Shown here: in pieces, positions 16,125 to 24,660 of the stretch
How positions within the stretch are numbered: the stretch's first letter is position 1
How the letters are laid out: each line of letters opens with the position of its first letter
Origin: Planctomycetota bacterium
Lineage (GTDB): Bacteria > Planctomycetota > Phycisphaerae > SM23-33
DNA length: 48,831 nucleotides
Reading direction: 5' to 3'
NCBI GenBank assembly: GCA_030635145.1
Contig: DAOVZK010000011.1
Location: 1 to 48,831, forward strand
The notes under the pieces: generated by a model
Databases searched by the model: none
Seen by the model: the letters and a program-made list of their open reading frames with translations, nothing else
What the model was told of the DNA's origin: nothing
Position numbers and translations under genes: made by a program

Positions 16125-17612
16125 TTATCCCGTTGGATCGATTCGCATTTCCACCCAGATGGCCTTCTGCTTGCCACCGGCATTGAGAAATAATTGCGCC
16201 ACATTATACCCGTCGCGAAGTGCCTCCAGTGGAATGTCGAATTGCAACAGCCGAGCACAGTCGGAGATGTTTTCCGGCGTATCGTGATCCGCTATCGGTT
16301 TGCACAAAACGGTGTTAACTCGCGTAGCCAGCACGGCTTGGCCGACATTCTCGCTTTCGGCCAAACCTATGCGTAACACCGCCTTTCCCGAATGCGGCTT
16401 CGGGCCGATGTGCATGCGAAGACACGGGGTCCAGCCATCCTCTTCCAGATCTTTCGGCAAGGCCTGCTGCTTGGGCGCGCCGGGCGGCAGAATGTCGGTA
16501 AACGTCACCACGTGACGACGTGGGCCGGCGACGGCGGACTTCGGCTGGCCGAGTTCGTTGAAAATCGTGCGGCAATCGTCCTCGACAGCGGTATCCGTAT
16601 TCGCGTCAAAATAATTGAACAGATATACCTGATCCGCCCCTCGATGGTAGGCCGAGACGGCAAACCCGCGGGCGCTTTCGATGTCGGTCAGCACCCGACG
16701 ATACGGCCCGCCGCTGCTCATGCCGTTTTCCAGCCCTGCAGCCAAAGTGATTTTCTTTGCCACCGCCCCCAGCAGCTCGCGCCACTGTTCGATGGGAATA
16801 TCGAAGTCGGCCGACGAGAAAAACGGCGTGGGTACGAGCATGTCGATCAGTCCTTCGCGTCCCCATCGCACGCCGTCCATGCCCAGGCCGCGAGCGTTTT
16901 CCGGCCGGGACGGCACGCGAGCCCCCAGCAGAATCGCATGGCCACGCTTCTTTGCCCACTCGTTCGCCAAGGCGCGAACACGAGCGGAAAACTCGGTGAG
17001 AATTTCGCAGCCTTCCTCTTCAAAACCAGGCTTGAAGTGAAAACCAAACCGCATCCAGTCCATCTCAAACCCGTCGAAGTCGTACCGTTCGAAAAGTTCC
17101 TCGACGAGCAACCAGTGGTACTCCCGCACTTCCTTTCGGCCGTAATCGAAGGCGCGGTCCATCCAGCTGCCTCGGCCATGCGGATTGCGTTGATATTCCG
17201 GATGCTCCCGCCAAAAATCGCTATGGATAAACGACTCTGGATTGCCCACGTTGTGAACGTCGTTCATTCGCATGGAGATCCACGGCGAGATCCCCTTCTC
17301 GCGGCAGGCATCGATCCAGACGGTGTACGGATCGATGCCCTTCTCGTCGAGAATTTTTGCGTTCTGGACCCATGTACTTGCAAATGCCACCTCCATATTT
17401 GCCTTGGAAGACGGCTCGCCAATGAAATCCCATACCTTTGAGCGGTAACTGACCCGCATGCAGTTGGGGCACAGCAACACGTGCGAAACTTGCTCGCCGG
17501 CGTAGTGGTCGATAAGGGTGCGAAGTCCTTTAAGGGTCATATCCTCGGCGGTGCGTGTGCCGAAGAAGTGGCTGCTGTCTTCGTTCAGGGCCAGTCCGGG
17601 TTGCTTGGGCAT
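16125..17612 (-). CDS. TIM-barrel glycoside-hydrolase-like protein
   Basis: 495 residues from the ATG after AGGA; 28 upstream in-frame codons were rejected. No signal peptide, so cytoplasmic if the start is right. The first two thirds look like a (beta/alpha)8 barrel of the sort in family-10-like or GHL hydrolases: HVLLCPNCMRVSYRS, WIDACREKGISPWISMRMNDVHN, FDGFEMDWMRFGFHF, VSAYHRGADQVYLFNYFD. The acid in DGFEMDW would be a catalytic candidate. The C-terminal ~150 residues form a beta-rich accessory part. Specific substrate not readable; the assignment is to fold class only. Confidence 0.6.
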   Translation of the reverse strand: MPKQPGLALNEDSSHFFGTRTAEDMTLKGLRTLIDHYAGEQVSHVLLCPNCMRVSYRSKVWDFIGEPSSKANMEVAFASTWVQNAKILDEKGIDPYTVWIDACREKGISPWISMRMNDVHNVGNPESFIHSDFWREHPEYQRNPHGRGSWMDRAFDYGRKEVREYHWLLVEELFERYDFDGFEMDWMRFGFHFKPGFEEEGCEILTEFSARVRALANEWAKKRGHAILLGARVPSRPENARGLGMDGVRWGREGLIDMLVPTPFFSSADFDIPIEQWRELLGAVAKKITLAAGLENGMSSGGPYRRVLTDIESARGFAVSAYHRGADQVYLFNYFDANTDTAVEDDCRTIFNELGQPKSAVAGPRRHVVTFTDILPPGAPKQQALPKDLEEDGWTPCLRMHIGPKPHSGKAVLRIGLAESENVGQAVLATRVNTVLCKPIADHDTPENISDCARLLQFDIPLEALRDGYNVAQLFLNAGGKQKAIWVEMRIDPTG

Positions 17613-17756
17613 GATATTGTTCCTGGGGCGGCTGCACAATCCCCCTTGAATCCAACCGCTGGATTCGAGGATTGCACGAAAATATTCACTGGTCAAAATC
17701 GGATTGCATAACAGATTTTATAGCGAGAAAACGGGGTTGAAGTCAAGAAGGCTTCT

Positions 17757-18000
17757 GGCTGCGCGAGGGGATGGTGTCACATATCCCAAGACGGCGTTAT
17801 CCCTTTTGGGCACGAAGTAGTGATTTATATTCAGTGCTGGATGCTTGCGCCGCGAAGCGATATTCAATTCAACTCTTCCATGCCACCCATAAAGAACTGG
17901 ATCCTCGATCGGGGTCGAGGATGACAGAAAAGAATTATACAACCGGCGTTGCCGGTGGTCGGCAATGGCCGACCCTACGACTAATATCTAATGTGCAAAA
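17757..18000. repeat. Scattered palindromic repeats
   Basis: Contains one GGATCC...GGATGACAG unit (about 17896-17926, core CTCGATCGGGGTCGAG) and AT-rich filler with short palindromic fragments shared with the 5.2- and 35-kb clusters. No gene is supported between 17613 and 18180. Confidence 0.6.
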
Positions 18001-18183
18001 GAGATAAAATAATAGAGCGACGGAATGAAGTAGGTGCTTGCGGCAACTACTGCGCAGGTTGCCATGATTTCCTTGTATTGGTAAAGAATGATGAATCCTT
18101 TCGACAACTGGCTTGCACAACAGCGGAGTGCATAGTGCTAGACGGCTGATGGGTGGTGTGAAAAAGTAAAAAAAGAGAATTTT

Positions 18184-18214
18184 TTGATTCCAAAGTTTAA
18201 AATAATGATATACT
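18184..18214 (+). promoter_or_regulatory. Promoter-like boxes of the candidate sRNA
   Basis: TTGATT at 18184-18189 and TATACT at 18209-18214 (19-base spacer; GATATA two bases earlier gives 17). The expected start, about 7 bases after the -10, falls at G18221, exactly the base of the first hairpin. Confidence 0.5.
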
Positions 18215-18220
18215 GACATT

Positions 18221-18302
18221 GCAATCCTGTTCTCCCCCCGTACGGGATTGTATTTTCAGGTATCGATGTCCCTCCCCCTTGGATGTCGATACCATTTTTT
18301 TT
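18221..18302 (+). ncRNA. Candidate small RNA with two C-rich hairpin loops
   Basis: About 82 nt. Hairpin 1: CAATCCTGT (18222-18230) pairs with 18242-18250 over 9 bp, exposing an 11-base loop TCTCCCCCCGT. Hairpin 2: GGTATCGATGTCC (18259-18271) pairs with GGATGTCGATACC (18281-18293) over 13 bp with two G-U pairs, exposing the 9-base loop CTCCCCCTT, and is followed by A and eight T: an intrinsic terminator. A promoter-like pair of boxes sits just upstream. There is no coding potential. C-rich loops that can pair with GGAG-type ribosome sites are known from trans-acting sRNAs in other phyla; a role here is inference. Confidence 0.7.
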
Positions 18303-18477
18303 AGAAGGGGGCTGATCCCCGCGTTGCTACGCAAGCGTCCCATTTCCAAGTTCCAATTTACAATTGCCAATTGGAAATCGTAAATTGCCTGTCGTGCTAC
18401 TTATGGCCACCCCTGCTTTTAATAGCCTGTCGTGCTACGACTTGATTTTTTGGATGCCGGGGTGTAGAGTCTTCCGA

Positions 18478-19536
18478 ATGTTAGCAGAACTTATACCGGA
18501 ATGGTTTTTCAATGATCGCTCGACATGGCTGTTGTGGGTTATTGCCGCCGGGGGGATCGTGCCGCTGGTGTTTGGTGCGGACTTCGCGGTGTCCAAGGCT
18601 GTCAAGCTCGCCAAGTCGATGGGGCTGTCGACGGTAATCATCGGGGCGACGGTCGTTTCGTTGGGCACGACATCTCCTGAGGCGTTTGTGTCGGTGACGG
18701 CGGCGTTTTCCGGCAAGCCGGGATTGGCGCTTGGTAACGGCATCGGGTCGGTCATATGCGACACCGCGCTTATCTTCGGATTATGCTGCTGCCTCGTCCG
18801 CCTGCCAAAAGACAAATTCATCCTCAAACGCCACGGTTGGTTGCAGCTGGGCTCTGGGGTATTGCTGGTCGTGGTGCTGCTGGTGCTGGCGATGATGCGT
18901 GGAAGTTTTTACGGTGTCGAAATACCCCGATTGATAGGTATAGCGTTTCTCGTGCTGCTTGGGGTGTATCTGTGGATATCCGTGGTCTGGGCTAGGCAGC
19001 ATCCAGAGGCGATTCCGAGCGAGGCTGTCGAAGGCAAGGCGGGTCGCGGTGCCAAAGCGATAAGCATGGAACTTTTGGGCGTATTTTTCGGGCTTGCGTT
19101 GGTAGTCGGCGGGGCACAGTTTCTGGTTGGCTCGGCGAGCGTTATCTGCACTCGTTGGGGCGTGCCCGAAAGCGTACTTGCTGTCACGCTCGTAGCATTC
19201 GGTACATCGCTCCCGGAGTTGGTGACGGCGTTGGCGGCGATCATCAAAGGGCATCCCGAATTGCTGGTCGGTAACGTTATCGGCGCGGATATCTTAAACG
19301 TATTGTTCGTGGTGGGGGCGTCGGCGACGGCCGTGCCGTTGCAGGTGCCGGTCGAGTTTTTCTACCTGCATCTACCGGTGATGATCATGGCACTTGTGCT
19401 GCTGCGACTATACATCGCTCGCCGCGGTGACCAGTTCTCCCGCTGGGAGGGCGTTCCGCTGCTGCTACTGTTCGCCGGGTACTACGTTGCCCTTATTACG
19501 CTCGTATCGATGGGCGTTTTGAAGATGCCGGGGTAA
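18478..19536 (+). CDS. Calcium/sodium antiporter (CaCA family)
   Basis: 352 residues, inner-membrane exchanger with about ten helices in two inverted halves. Each half carries the alpha-repeat: VVSLGTTSPEAFVSV in the first and VAFGTSLPELVTALAAIIKG in the second; the two acidic residues bind the cation in the family. GNGIGSVICDTALIFGL and GNVIGADILNVLFVVG are the paired second motifs. The start is uncertain: ATG 18478 is chosen; upstream in-frame ATGs (18454, 18364) lie in repeat-like sequence. It begins 176 bases after the sRNA terminator. Confidence 0.85.
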   Translation: MLAELIPEWFFNDRSTWLLWVIAAGGIVPLVFGADFAVSKAVKLAKSMGLSTVIIGATVVSLGTTSPEAFVSVTAAFSGKPGLALGNGIGSVICDTALIFGLCCCLVRLPKDKFILKRHGWLQLGSGVLLVVVLLVLAMMRGSFYGVEIPRLIGIAFLVLLGVYLWISVVWARQHPEAIPSEAVEGKAGRGAKAISMELLGVFFGLALVVGGAQFLVGSASVICTRWGVPESVLAVTLVAFGTSLPELVTALAAIIKGHPELLVGNVIGADILNVLFVVGASATAVPLQVPVEFFYLHLPVMIMALVLLRLYIARRGDQFSRWEGVPLLLLFAGYYVALITLVSMGVLKMPG

Positions 19537-19675
19537 AGAAGACAACCGGGAATAGTGATATTAGGTACTAGATAAGGGTTTCTAGTTCCTAGTGCCTAAT
19601 CCCTAGTCCCTAATCCTTTGCTTTGCATTGTGTGTATGGTTATAATTTCGGGATGCAATTTCCAGGAGGCATGAA

Positions 19676-20878
19676 ATGAACAAAACGACAATAGCGATTG
19701 GATTTTTTACGGTTTGCGTGACAGCTGCGGTTGCCGTCGCCGCCGATCCCATCAAAATGAAACCCCCAATCCCGTTGCCCCACGCTGGTATCACGCTGGG
19801 TTTGCCTGTGGGCTTCGTTCAGCAAAATGAGCTTGCCGACGAAACACATATTTTAACGGCGGGACGCACCGAGTCGGATAAAACCACTGGTGGTATTTCG
19901 CTGCTGGTCGTTCCGGCGGAGAAGGGCGTAACGGCTGAGAGTTTTTTGCAGGGTCAAGTCGACGCTTATACGCAATCGCTGGCGGTGCGGCATTTCAAGA
20001 AGCTAGGACAAGCACCCATCAGCATCGCCCCCGGCCTCGAAGGTCTCGCCGCCTCGTGTCAGTATTCGTTCCGCGGAATTAAAACCGTCGCCGTCGTGAT
20101 ATGTTTCATACGCGATATTAAACCCGAGAAAGACGCCGCTGCTATTCATGTTGCGTATCTCCTGACGATGGAAATGCCCGCTGAGCGAAAAAAAGATATC
20201 CTTCGCACACTGGACGCGGTTCTCGAGACCATGAAGCTTACGGCGATCCAACGCCCGATTGATATGGAGCACGACTACAAGGGCTTGATCCTGAAAGATT
20301 TTAAAGGCGGTTATTCGGTACGGGCACCGAAAGGCTGGGCAAGCGGTAAGAATGACTGGGGCATCACGCTCAAGCAGATCGATTTTCTCGCGGGCGGCGT
20401 GGCGTGTCCCGATGTGCAGATCGTTTCGATTACCATGGACGACAAGCTCAACTCCAAGGAGTGCGGACGAAAATATCTCGATGCCGAAATCAAACGCGGG
20501 CTGAAAGTGGATGTGATTTCCGAAGGCCCGGCGAAACTTGCCGGAAAAGACGCGTATCAGTACGTGGTTCGCAAAAGCATTTCCGCCCCAGCCACGACCC
20601 CGGCGAGTCAACCCGCAACGAAACCCGCTGATGCATCCGACAAACCAAAGATCGTGCAAACGCCCGAGGAAGAACCGATTATGCAGGTGCATCGTCTTTT
20701 GACGGTTCCGGCCGAGGGTGACAAGGTGCGGCATTATGCAATTATTCTCACCACCCGCCGTTGCGACGTAAAAAAAACAGCAGCGATGATGGATAAGCTC
20801 GCCGAGAATTTCTCGCTTATCGCGATACCGAAAAACCCCCCGAAACCCACCCCAAAAAAGTACAAATTGGAGCTGTAG
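19676..20878 (+). CDS. Secreted protein of unknown function
   Basis: 400 residues with a signal peptide (1-23, ending AVAVA-AD). After it, two similar alpha/beta halves can be seen: residues ~35-185 (GITLGLPVGF..., ending in a TLDAVLETMKL helix) and ~200-390 (GYSVRAPKGW..., ending in MMDKLAENFSLIAIP), the layout of PsbP/MOG1-like or DUF1795-type domains. A Pro/Ala/Thr-rich linker (ATTPASQPATKPADAS) interrupts the second half. AGGAGG lies 6 bases before the ATG. The methyltransferase gene starts 9 bases after its stop, so the two may be cotranscribed without a functional link that I can see. Confidence 0.6.
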   Translation: MNKTTIAIGFFTVCVTAAVAVAADPIKMKPPIPLPHAGITLGLPVGFVQQNELADETHILTAGRTESDKTTGGISLLVVPAEKGVTAESFLQGQVDAYTQSLAVRHFKKLGQAPISIAPGLEGLAASCQYSFRGIKTVAVVICFIRDIKPEKDAAAIHVAYLLTMEMPAERKKDILRTLDAVLETMKLTAIQRPIDMEHDYKGLILKDFKGGYSVRAPKGWASGKNDWGITLKQIDFLAGGVACPDVQIVSITMDDKLNSKECGRKYLDAEIKRGLKVDVISEGPAKLAGKDAYQYVVRKSISAPATTPASQPATKPADASDKPKIVQTPEEEPIMQVHRLLTVPAEGDKVRHYAIILTTRRCDVKKTAAMMDKLAENFSLIAIPKNPPKPTPKKYKLEL

Positions 20879-20887
20879 CAGATAACC

Positions 20888-21775
20888 GTGATCAAGCGTA
20901 ACGAAATCATACAGGGCGACTGCATCGAAATTCTCGGAAAGGTAACCGAACCCGCCGCCGATCTGATATTTGCCGATCCGCCGTTTAATATTGGTTACAA
21001 GTACGACGTTTACGAAGACCGCAAGGCCTACGACGAGTATTATCAGTGGACGCACGACTGGATGGCGGCCTGCCAGAAAATTCTCAAACCCAACGGTAGC
21101 TTTTGGGTCGCAATCGGTGACGACTACGCCGCCGAGGTTCGCGTTATCGCACGAAAGCTGGGGCTGAACTTACGCAACTGGGTGATATGGCATTACACGT
21201 TTGGGCAGGCGACGAAAAACAAATTCGCCCGCAGCCATACGCATCTTTTTTATTTTACGAATACGACCAATCCGAAAGCTATCACGTTTAACGACATGGA
21301 AATCCGCGTGCCTTCTGCCCGCCAGACCACCTATGCCGACAAGCGTGCGAACCCCAAAGGGAAAATCCCCGACGATGTCTGGAGCTTTTCGCGAGTGTGC
21401 GGAACTTTCAACGAACGCGTTAAATGGCATCCCTGCCAGATGCCGCAGCGTGTGCTGGAACGCATCATAAAAGTTTCCAGTAATCCGGGCGACATGGTTA
21501 TCGATCCGTTCAGCGGGTCTGGTACGACGATGGTGGCTGCTGCGATGCTGGGGCGGGAGTATTTTGGAACCGATCTTTCCGAGGACTATGTCGCCAAAAG
21601 CAAAATCCGCATAGCAGACACACTGGCAGGGCGGTGCAAGAAAACCGACATCTCCGAGAATCCCGTCGCCAAACGCCCGGGTCGAAAAGTCGGTGGGGGA
21701 CGCAAAAAATCTGTGGCTGCGAAATCTGCAAAGCCCAGCAATTCAGCCCCGGATACTGCAGTTCTTTTCGATTGA
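20888..21775 (+). CDS. Site-specific DNA methyltransferase (N6-A/N4-C type), orphan
   Basis: 295 residues, GTG start. Catalytic motif IV is DPPF at residues 30-33 and the AdoMet motif I is DPFSGSGTT at 206-214, so the order is that of beta-class amino-methyltransferases. The target-recognition part lies between (WHYTFGQATKNKFARSHTHLFYF). The last 45 residues are rich in Lys/Arg/Gly (KRPGRKVGGGRKKS) and probably bind DNA non-specifically. No restriction endonuclease gene is adjacent, so it may be a regulatory or solitary enzyme. Recognition sequence unknown. Confidence 0.85.
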   Translation: MIKRNEIIQGDCIEILGKVTEPAADLIFADPPFNIGYKYDVYEDRKAYDEYYQWTHDWMAACQKILKPNGSFWVAIGDDYAAEVRVIARKLGLNLRNWVIWHYTFGQATKNKFARSHTHLFYFTNTTNPKAITFNDMEIRVPSARQTTYADKRANPKGKIPDDVWSFSRVCGTFNERVKWHPCQMPQRVLERIIKVSSNPGDMVIDPFSGSGTTMVAAAMLGREYFGTDLSEDYVAKSKIRIADTLAGRCKKTDISENPVAKRPGRKVGGGRKKSVAAKSAKPSNSAPDTAVLFD

Positions 21776-21838
21776 GCTAAAGAAGTTTGACTTTTTTCAA
21801 TGTCAGGATGGGATTGGGCTAGTTTTTCAGGGCGCAGT

Positions 21839-21870
21839 AAAAAAGCCGTAGTGTTATCCACGGCCTTTTT
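21839..21870. terminator. Bidirectional terminator between methyltransferase and tRNA-Pro
   Basis: AAAAAA-GCCGT, a 10-base loop and ACGGC-CTTTTT. It can serve the plus-strand methyltransferase (64 bases past its stop) and, on the minus strand, RNA reading out of tRNA-Pro (40 bases past its 3' end). Confidence 0.75.
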
Positions 21871-21909
21871 GTCTCTCGTGCAACGAGCTATTCGCGGTGC
21901 TCGTAGCAC

Positions 21910-21983
21910 TCGGGGCGAAAAGATTCGAACTTTCGACCTCCTGATCCCAAACCAGGCGCTCTGCCAAGCTGAGCTACGCCCCG
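21910..21983 (-). tRNA. tRNA-Pro (TGG)
   Basis: 74 nt. Acceptor CGGGGCG pairs with CGCCCCG, followed by A; D arm GCTCAGC...; anticodon loop TTTGGGA with TGG; T arm with GTTCGAATC. CCA is not encoded. Confidence 0.93.
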
Positions 21984-22083
21984 AAGGATCGGAGATTCTC
22001 GCAGCTTTCAGCGTAAAGGTCAAGCACAAGTAGGGGGTGTCGGTAAAAAGAGTGGGATAAAATCCACTGGCGGGGGAGAGCGA

Positions 22084-22157
22084 TACGCCCGGCGGGATTC
22101 GAACCCACGACCTATGGTTTAGGAAACCATCGCTCTATCCTGCTGAGCTACGGGCGC
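22084..22157 (-). tRNA. tRNA-Arg (CCT)
   Basis: 74 nt. Acceptor GCGCCCG pairs with CGGGCGT (first pair G-U), discriminator A; anticodon stem ATGGT/ACCAT with loop TTCCTAA, anticodon CCT; T loop GTTCGAATC. CCA not encoded. Same strand as tRNA-Pro, 100 bases upstream of it. Confidence 0.93.
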
Positions 22158-22254
22158 AACTTATTATAGTGTAAAGGCTATTGGCAAAATAAAAAAACGG
22201 CGAATATGATCAGCCGCCCCCTGCTAGGAGTTAATTCCCTCCAGTGCTACCGGC

Positions 22255-22617
22255 TTATTTACTTCCAGCGTTGCTGGCGGCTCGGCGTTTGTCTTCTTCG
22301 GTGCCGACGGAAATTGACATCAGCGATTTGGTGTCTTTGTCGATTACGAAGGCGTTGGAGTACGGCCCGGCGTTCCAGGTAAACGGGGCGGGAAGTTCGG
22401 ACTTATTGAGAACGATTTTCGTCTGGGCCGTTTCGCCGTGCCCACCCATGGCACCGATAAGTCCCACGCCCTTACCCGAGCCGGTGAGATAAACCTCCAA
22501 CTGCTGATGCGTAAGATTCGTAAACACGACGGTAACCTTCTTGCGACAGCCGGGGAGCGGCAACAGCATCGCGGCTAGGACAAACAGGATACAAACTTTA
22601 ATAGCTTTATTTTTCAC
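22255..22617 (-). CDS. Small lipoprotein, unknown function
   Basis: 120 residues. GTG start behind GGAGAG. The signal peptide ends in LLPLPGC, with Cys24 as lipidation site, followed by a basic RKK. The mature part is a short beta-rich domain (VTVVFTNLTHQQLEVYLTG...) with SGKGVGLIGAMGGHGE, reminiscent of small beta-sandwich lipoproteins, and a polar tail. Lies just upstream of the tRNA genes on the same strand and divergent from nadE. No known family recognised. Confidence 0.6.
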   Translation of the reverse strand: MKNKAIKVCILFVLAAMLLPLPGCRKKVTVVFTNLTHQQLEVYLTGSGKGVGLIGAMGGHGETAQTKIVLNKSELPAPFTWNAGPYSNAFVIDKDTKSLMSISVGTEEDKRRAASNAGSK

Positions 22618-22755
22618 GTTGATCTCTCCGTGTGGTTTCTGATGTCAATTAATGAACCGTGGATTCTAGCCAATTCCGGGGAATTTGCAAGGGGCTGGTC
22701 AGGTTTCCTGTTTTTTGATGTTTCCTTGAGCCCGGGAAAACGGTACATTGTTCTC

Positions 22756-24423
22756 ATGAAAATCGCGTTGGGACAATTTAATCCGATCGTCGGTGACATC
22801 GAAGGCAACACCGAGCGGATTGCCGAGTTTATTCAGCAGTCTGCAAAAGGCGGTGCCAATCTGATTGTGTTTGGCGAGTTGTCGCTGGTGGGATATCCAC
22901 CGCGGGATCTGTTGCGTAAGGATGGCTTCGCAGCTGCGAGCGTGGCTGCCGTCGAAAAACTCGCACCACTGGCCGACGGAATCGCCGTACTTGTTGGGTT
23001 CGTTCGTCCGACGCCGGGTGATGCCGGTCGGCCGCTGCAAAACTGCGCCGCCTTACTCGCCGATGGTCAAATCAAACACGTTCACGTAAAATCGCTCTTG
23101 CCGACCTACGACGTTTTCGACGAGACACGCTACTTTGAACCATCGCCAGAAAGCAAATGCGTCGAGGTTGCCGGAGTGAAAATCGGCATCAGCATTTGCG
23201 AGGACATTTGGGATTCCGACGCGCTCGGCCGCGAGCTTTACGGCGGCGATCCGGTAGGGCGGTTGATCGAAAACGGTGCCGAAGTCATCATCAACATGGC
23301 CGCCAGCCCGTTCGAGATGGGCAAGGCCAAGCGGCGCGAAGAATTGTTCCTACGCCAAGCCGCCCGCACCAAGGGCGGACTTGTTTACGTGAACCAAGTT
23401 GGCGGCAACGACGAACTTATCTTCGACGGTTGCAGCTGTGTGGTTCGTCCCGACGGGAAAATTCTCGGCCGAGCCAAAGCATTCACCGAAGACCTGCTAA
23501 TCGTCGACATGGACGCCGCGGAACCGGCGCGATGCGAGCCTTTCGAAAGCGAAATGGAAACGCTGAACCAGGCGTTGCAGCTGGGGATTGGCGACTACGT
23601 TCGCAAGTGCGGATTTAGCAGCGTGGTGCTCGGAATGTCGGGCGGGATTGATTCTGCAGTGGTGGGGGTGCTGGCTGCCGACGCTTTGGGCGGGAAAAAC
23701 GTGCACGTCATCGCCATGCCCTCGCGATACAGCAGCGACCATTCGCTAACCGACGCCGAGGCGTTGGCACGCAATTGCGGGATGGACTACCGCGTGATTC
23801 CAATCGAGGATATCCACGCGGCGTTTGAGTCGGCGACGGGCGAATTACTAAGCGACGCCGGCGCGGCCGGTGAGTTGGCGGGCGAAAACATCCAGGCACG
23901 CATCCGCGGAAGCCTCGTCATGGGCTGGTCGAATGCGGGTGGGCACTTACCGCTGGCCACGGGCAACAAGTCCGAACTTTCGGTTGGATATTGCACGCTC
24001 TATGGAGATATGTGCGGCGGGTTGGCCCCGATCGGCGACGTTCTTAAGATGCAGGTTTACGCGTTGGCCGAGCACATCAACAAAAAGGCCGGTGCTGACC
24101 GGATTCCGCGAAACATAATCACCAAAGCACCGTCGGCTGAGCTTAAACCGGGGCAGGTCGATCAGGACAAACTTCCGCCTTACGAGGTGCTGGACGAAAT
24201 TTTGCGGCAATACGTCGAACTCGACCGCGCCGCCCACGAAATAATCGAAAACGGATTCTCATCGCCCGAGCAAGTCGAACTTGTGCATCGCGTCTTGCGA
24301 ATGGTGGATGTTTCGGAATTCAAACGCCAGCAGGCCGCGCGCGTGCTGAAGGTTTCATCGCGGGCGTTTGGCATCGGGCGGCGTGTGCCGATCGCGCAGC
24401 GGTTTGTTCAAAGACGCAAATAG
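22756..24423 (+). CDS. nadE: Glutamine-dependent NAD+ synthetase
   Basis: 555 residues. Two domains: an N-terminal glutaminase of the nitrilase fold with the Glu-Lys-Cys triad (Glu41 in FGELSLVGYPPRD, Lys112 in VKSLLPTYDVFDE, Cys148 in ISICEDIWD) and a C-terminal synthetase with the P-loop SGGIDS at 295-300. It makes NAD+ from deamido-NAD+, ATP and glutamine-derived ammonia in the cytoplasm. The ATG 22756 opening MKIALGQFNPIVGDI is the standard start; the frame extends 42 codons upstream without support. Full length. Confidence 0.95.
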   Translation: MKIALGQFNPIVGDIEGNTERIAEFIQQSAKGGANLIVFGELSLVGYPPRDLLRKDGFAAASVAAVEKLAPLADGIAVLVGFVRPTPGDAGRPLQNCAALLADGQIKHVHVKSLLPTYDVFDETRYFEPSPESKCVEVAGVKIGISICEDIWDSDALGRELYGGDPVGRLIENGAEVIINMAASPFEMGKAKRREELFLRQAARTKGGLVYVNQVGGNDELIFDGCSCVVRPDGKILGRAKAFTEDLLIVDMDAAEPARCEPFESEMETLNQALQLGIGDYVRKCGFSSVVLGMSGGIDSAVVGVLAADALGGKNVHVIAMPSRYSSDHSLTDAEALARNCGMDYRVIPIEDIHAAFESATGELLSDAGAAGELAGENIQARIRGSLVMGWSNAGGHLPLATGNKSELSVGYCTLYGDMCGGLAPIGDVLKMQVYALAEHINKKAGADRIPRNIITKAPSAELKPGQVDQDKLPPYEVLDEILRQYVELDRAAHEIIENGFSSPEQVELVHRVLRMVDVSEFKRQQAARVLKVSSRAFGIGRRVPIAQRFVQRRK

Positions 24424-24428
24424 AAACC

Positions 24429-24600
24429 GGAAATCCGAAAAACTAAAATCGAAATCCTAAACAATATCGAATGTTTAAAATCCAAATTTTTTAAATTTTT
24501 TAAATAAAAGATATCAATTTTAGCACCTCTGGCCGTTTTGGTTTTTGGTAATTTGAATTTCTAATTTGTTTAGTATTTAGAGATTAGAATTTCGAGTTTT
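24429..24600. repeat. AT-rich ~170-bp repeat, family E, copy 1
   Basis: Starts directly after nadE. Carries GGAAATCCG and CCTAAACAATATCGAAT on the left and GTTTAGTATTTAGAGATTAG on the right. The same two segments recur in inverted orientation at 42881-43039. Outer parts are partly complementary, so it may fold on itself. No gene seen in 24424-24660. Confidence 0.65.
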
Positions 24601-24660
24601 GGGCAATTAACGTAGCTATTTGTGTAACAATGTTTGTGACACAACAGTGATGGATATGAT

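Noticed and set aside
18221-18302. yybP-ykoY (Mn) riboswitch ahead of the Ca2+ antiporter
   Set aside because: Tempting because of the neighbour, but the conserved core of that riboswitch is absent and the structure ends in a terminator 176 bases before the gene.
20003-21055. 350-codon minus-strand frame
   Set aside because: Shadow of the secreted-protein and methyltransferase genes; no ribosome site.
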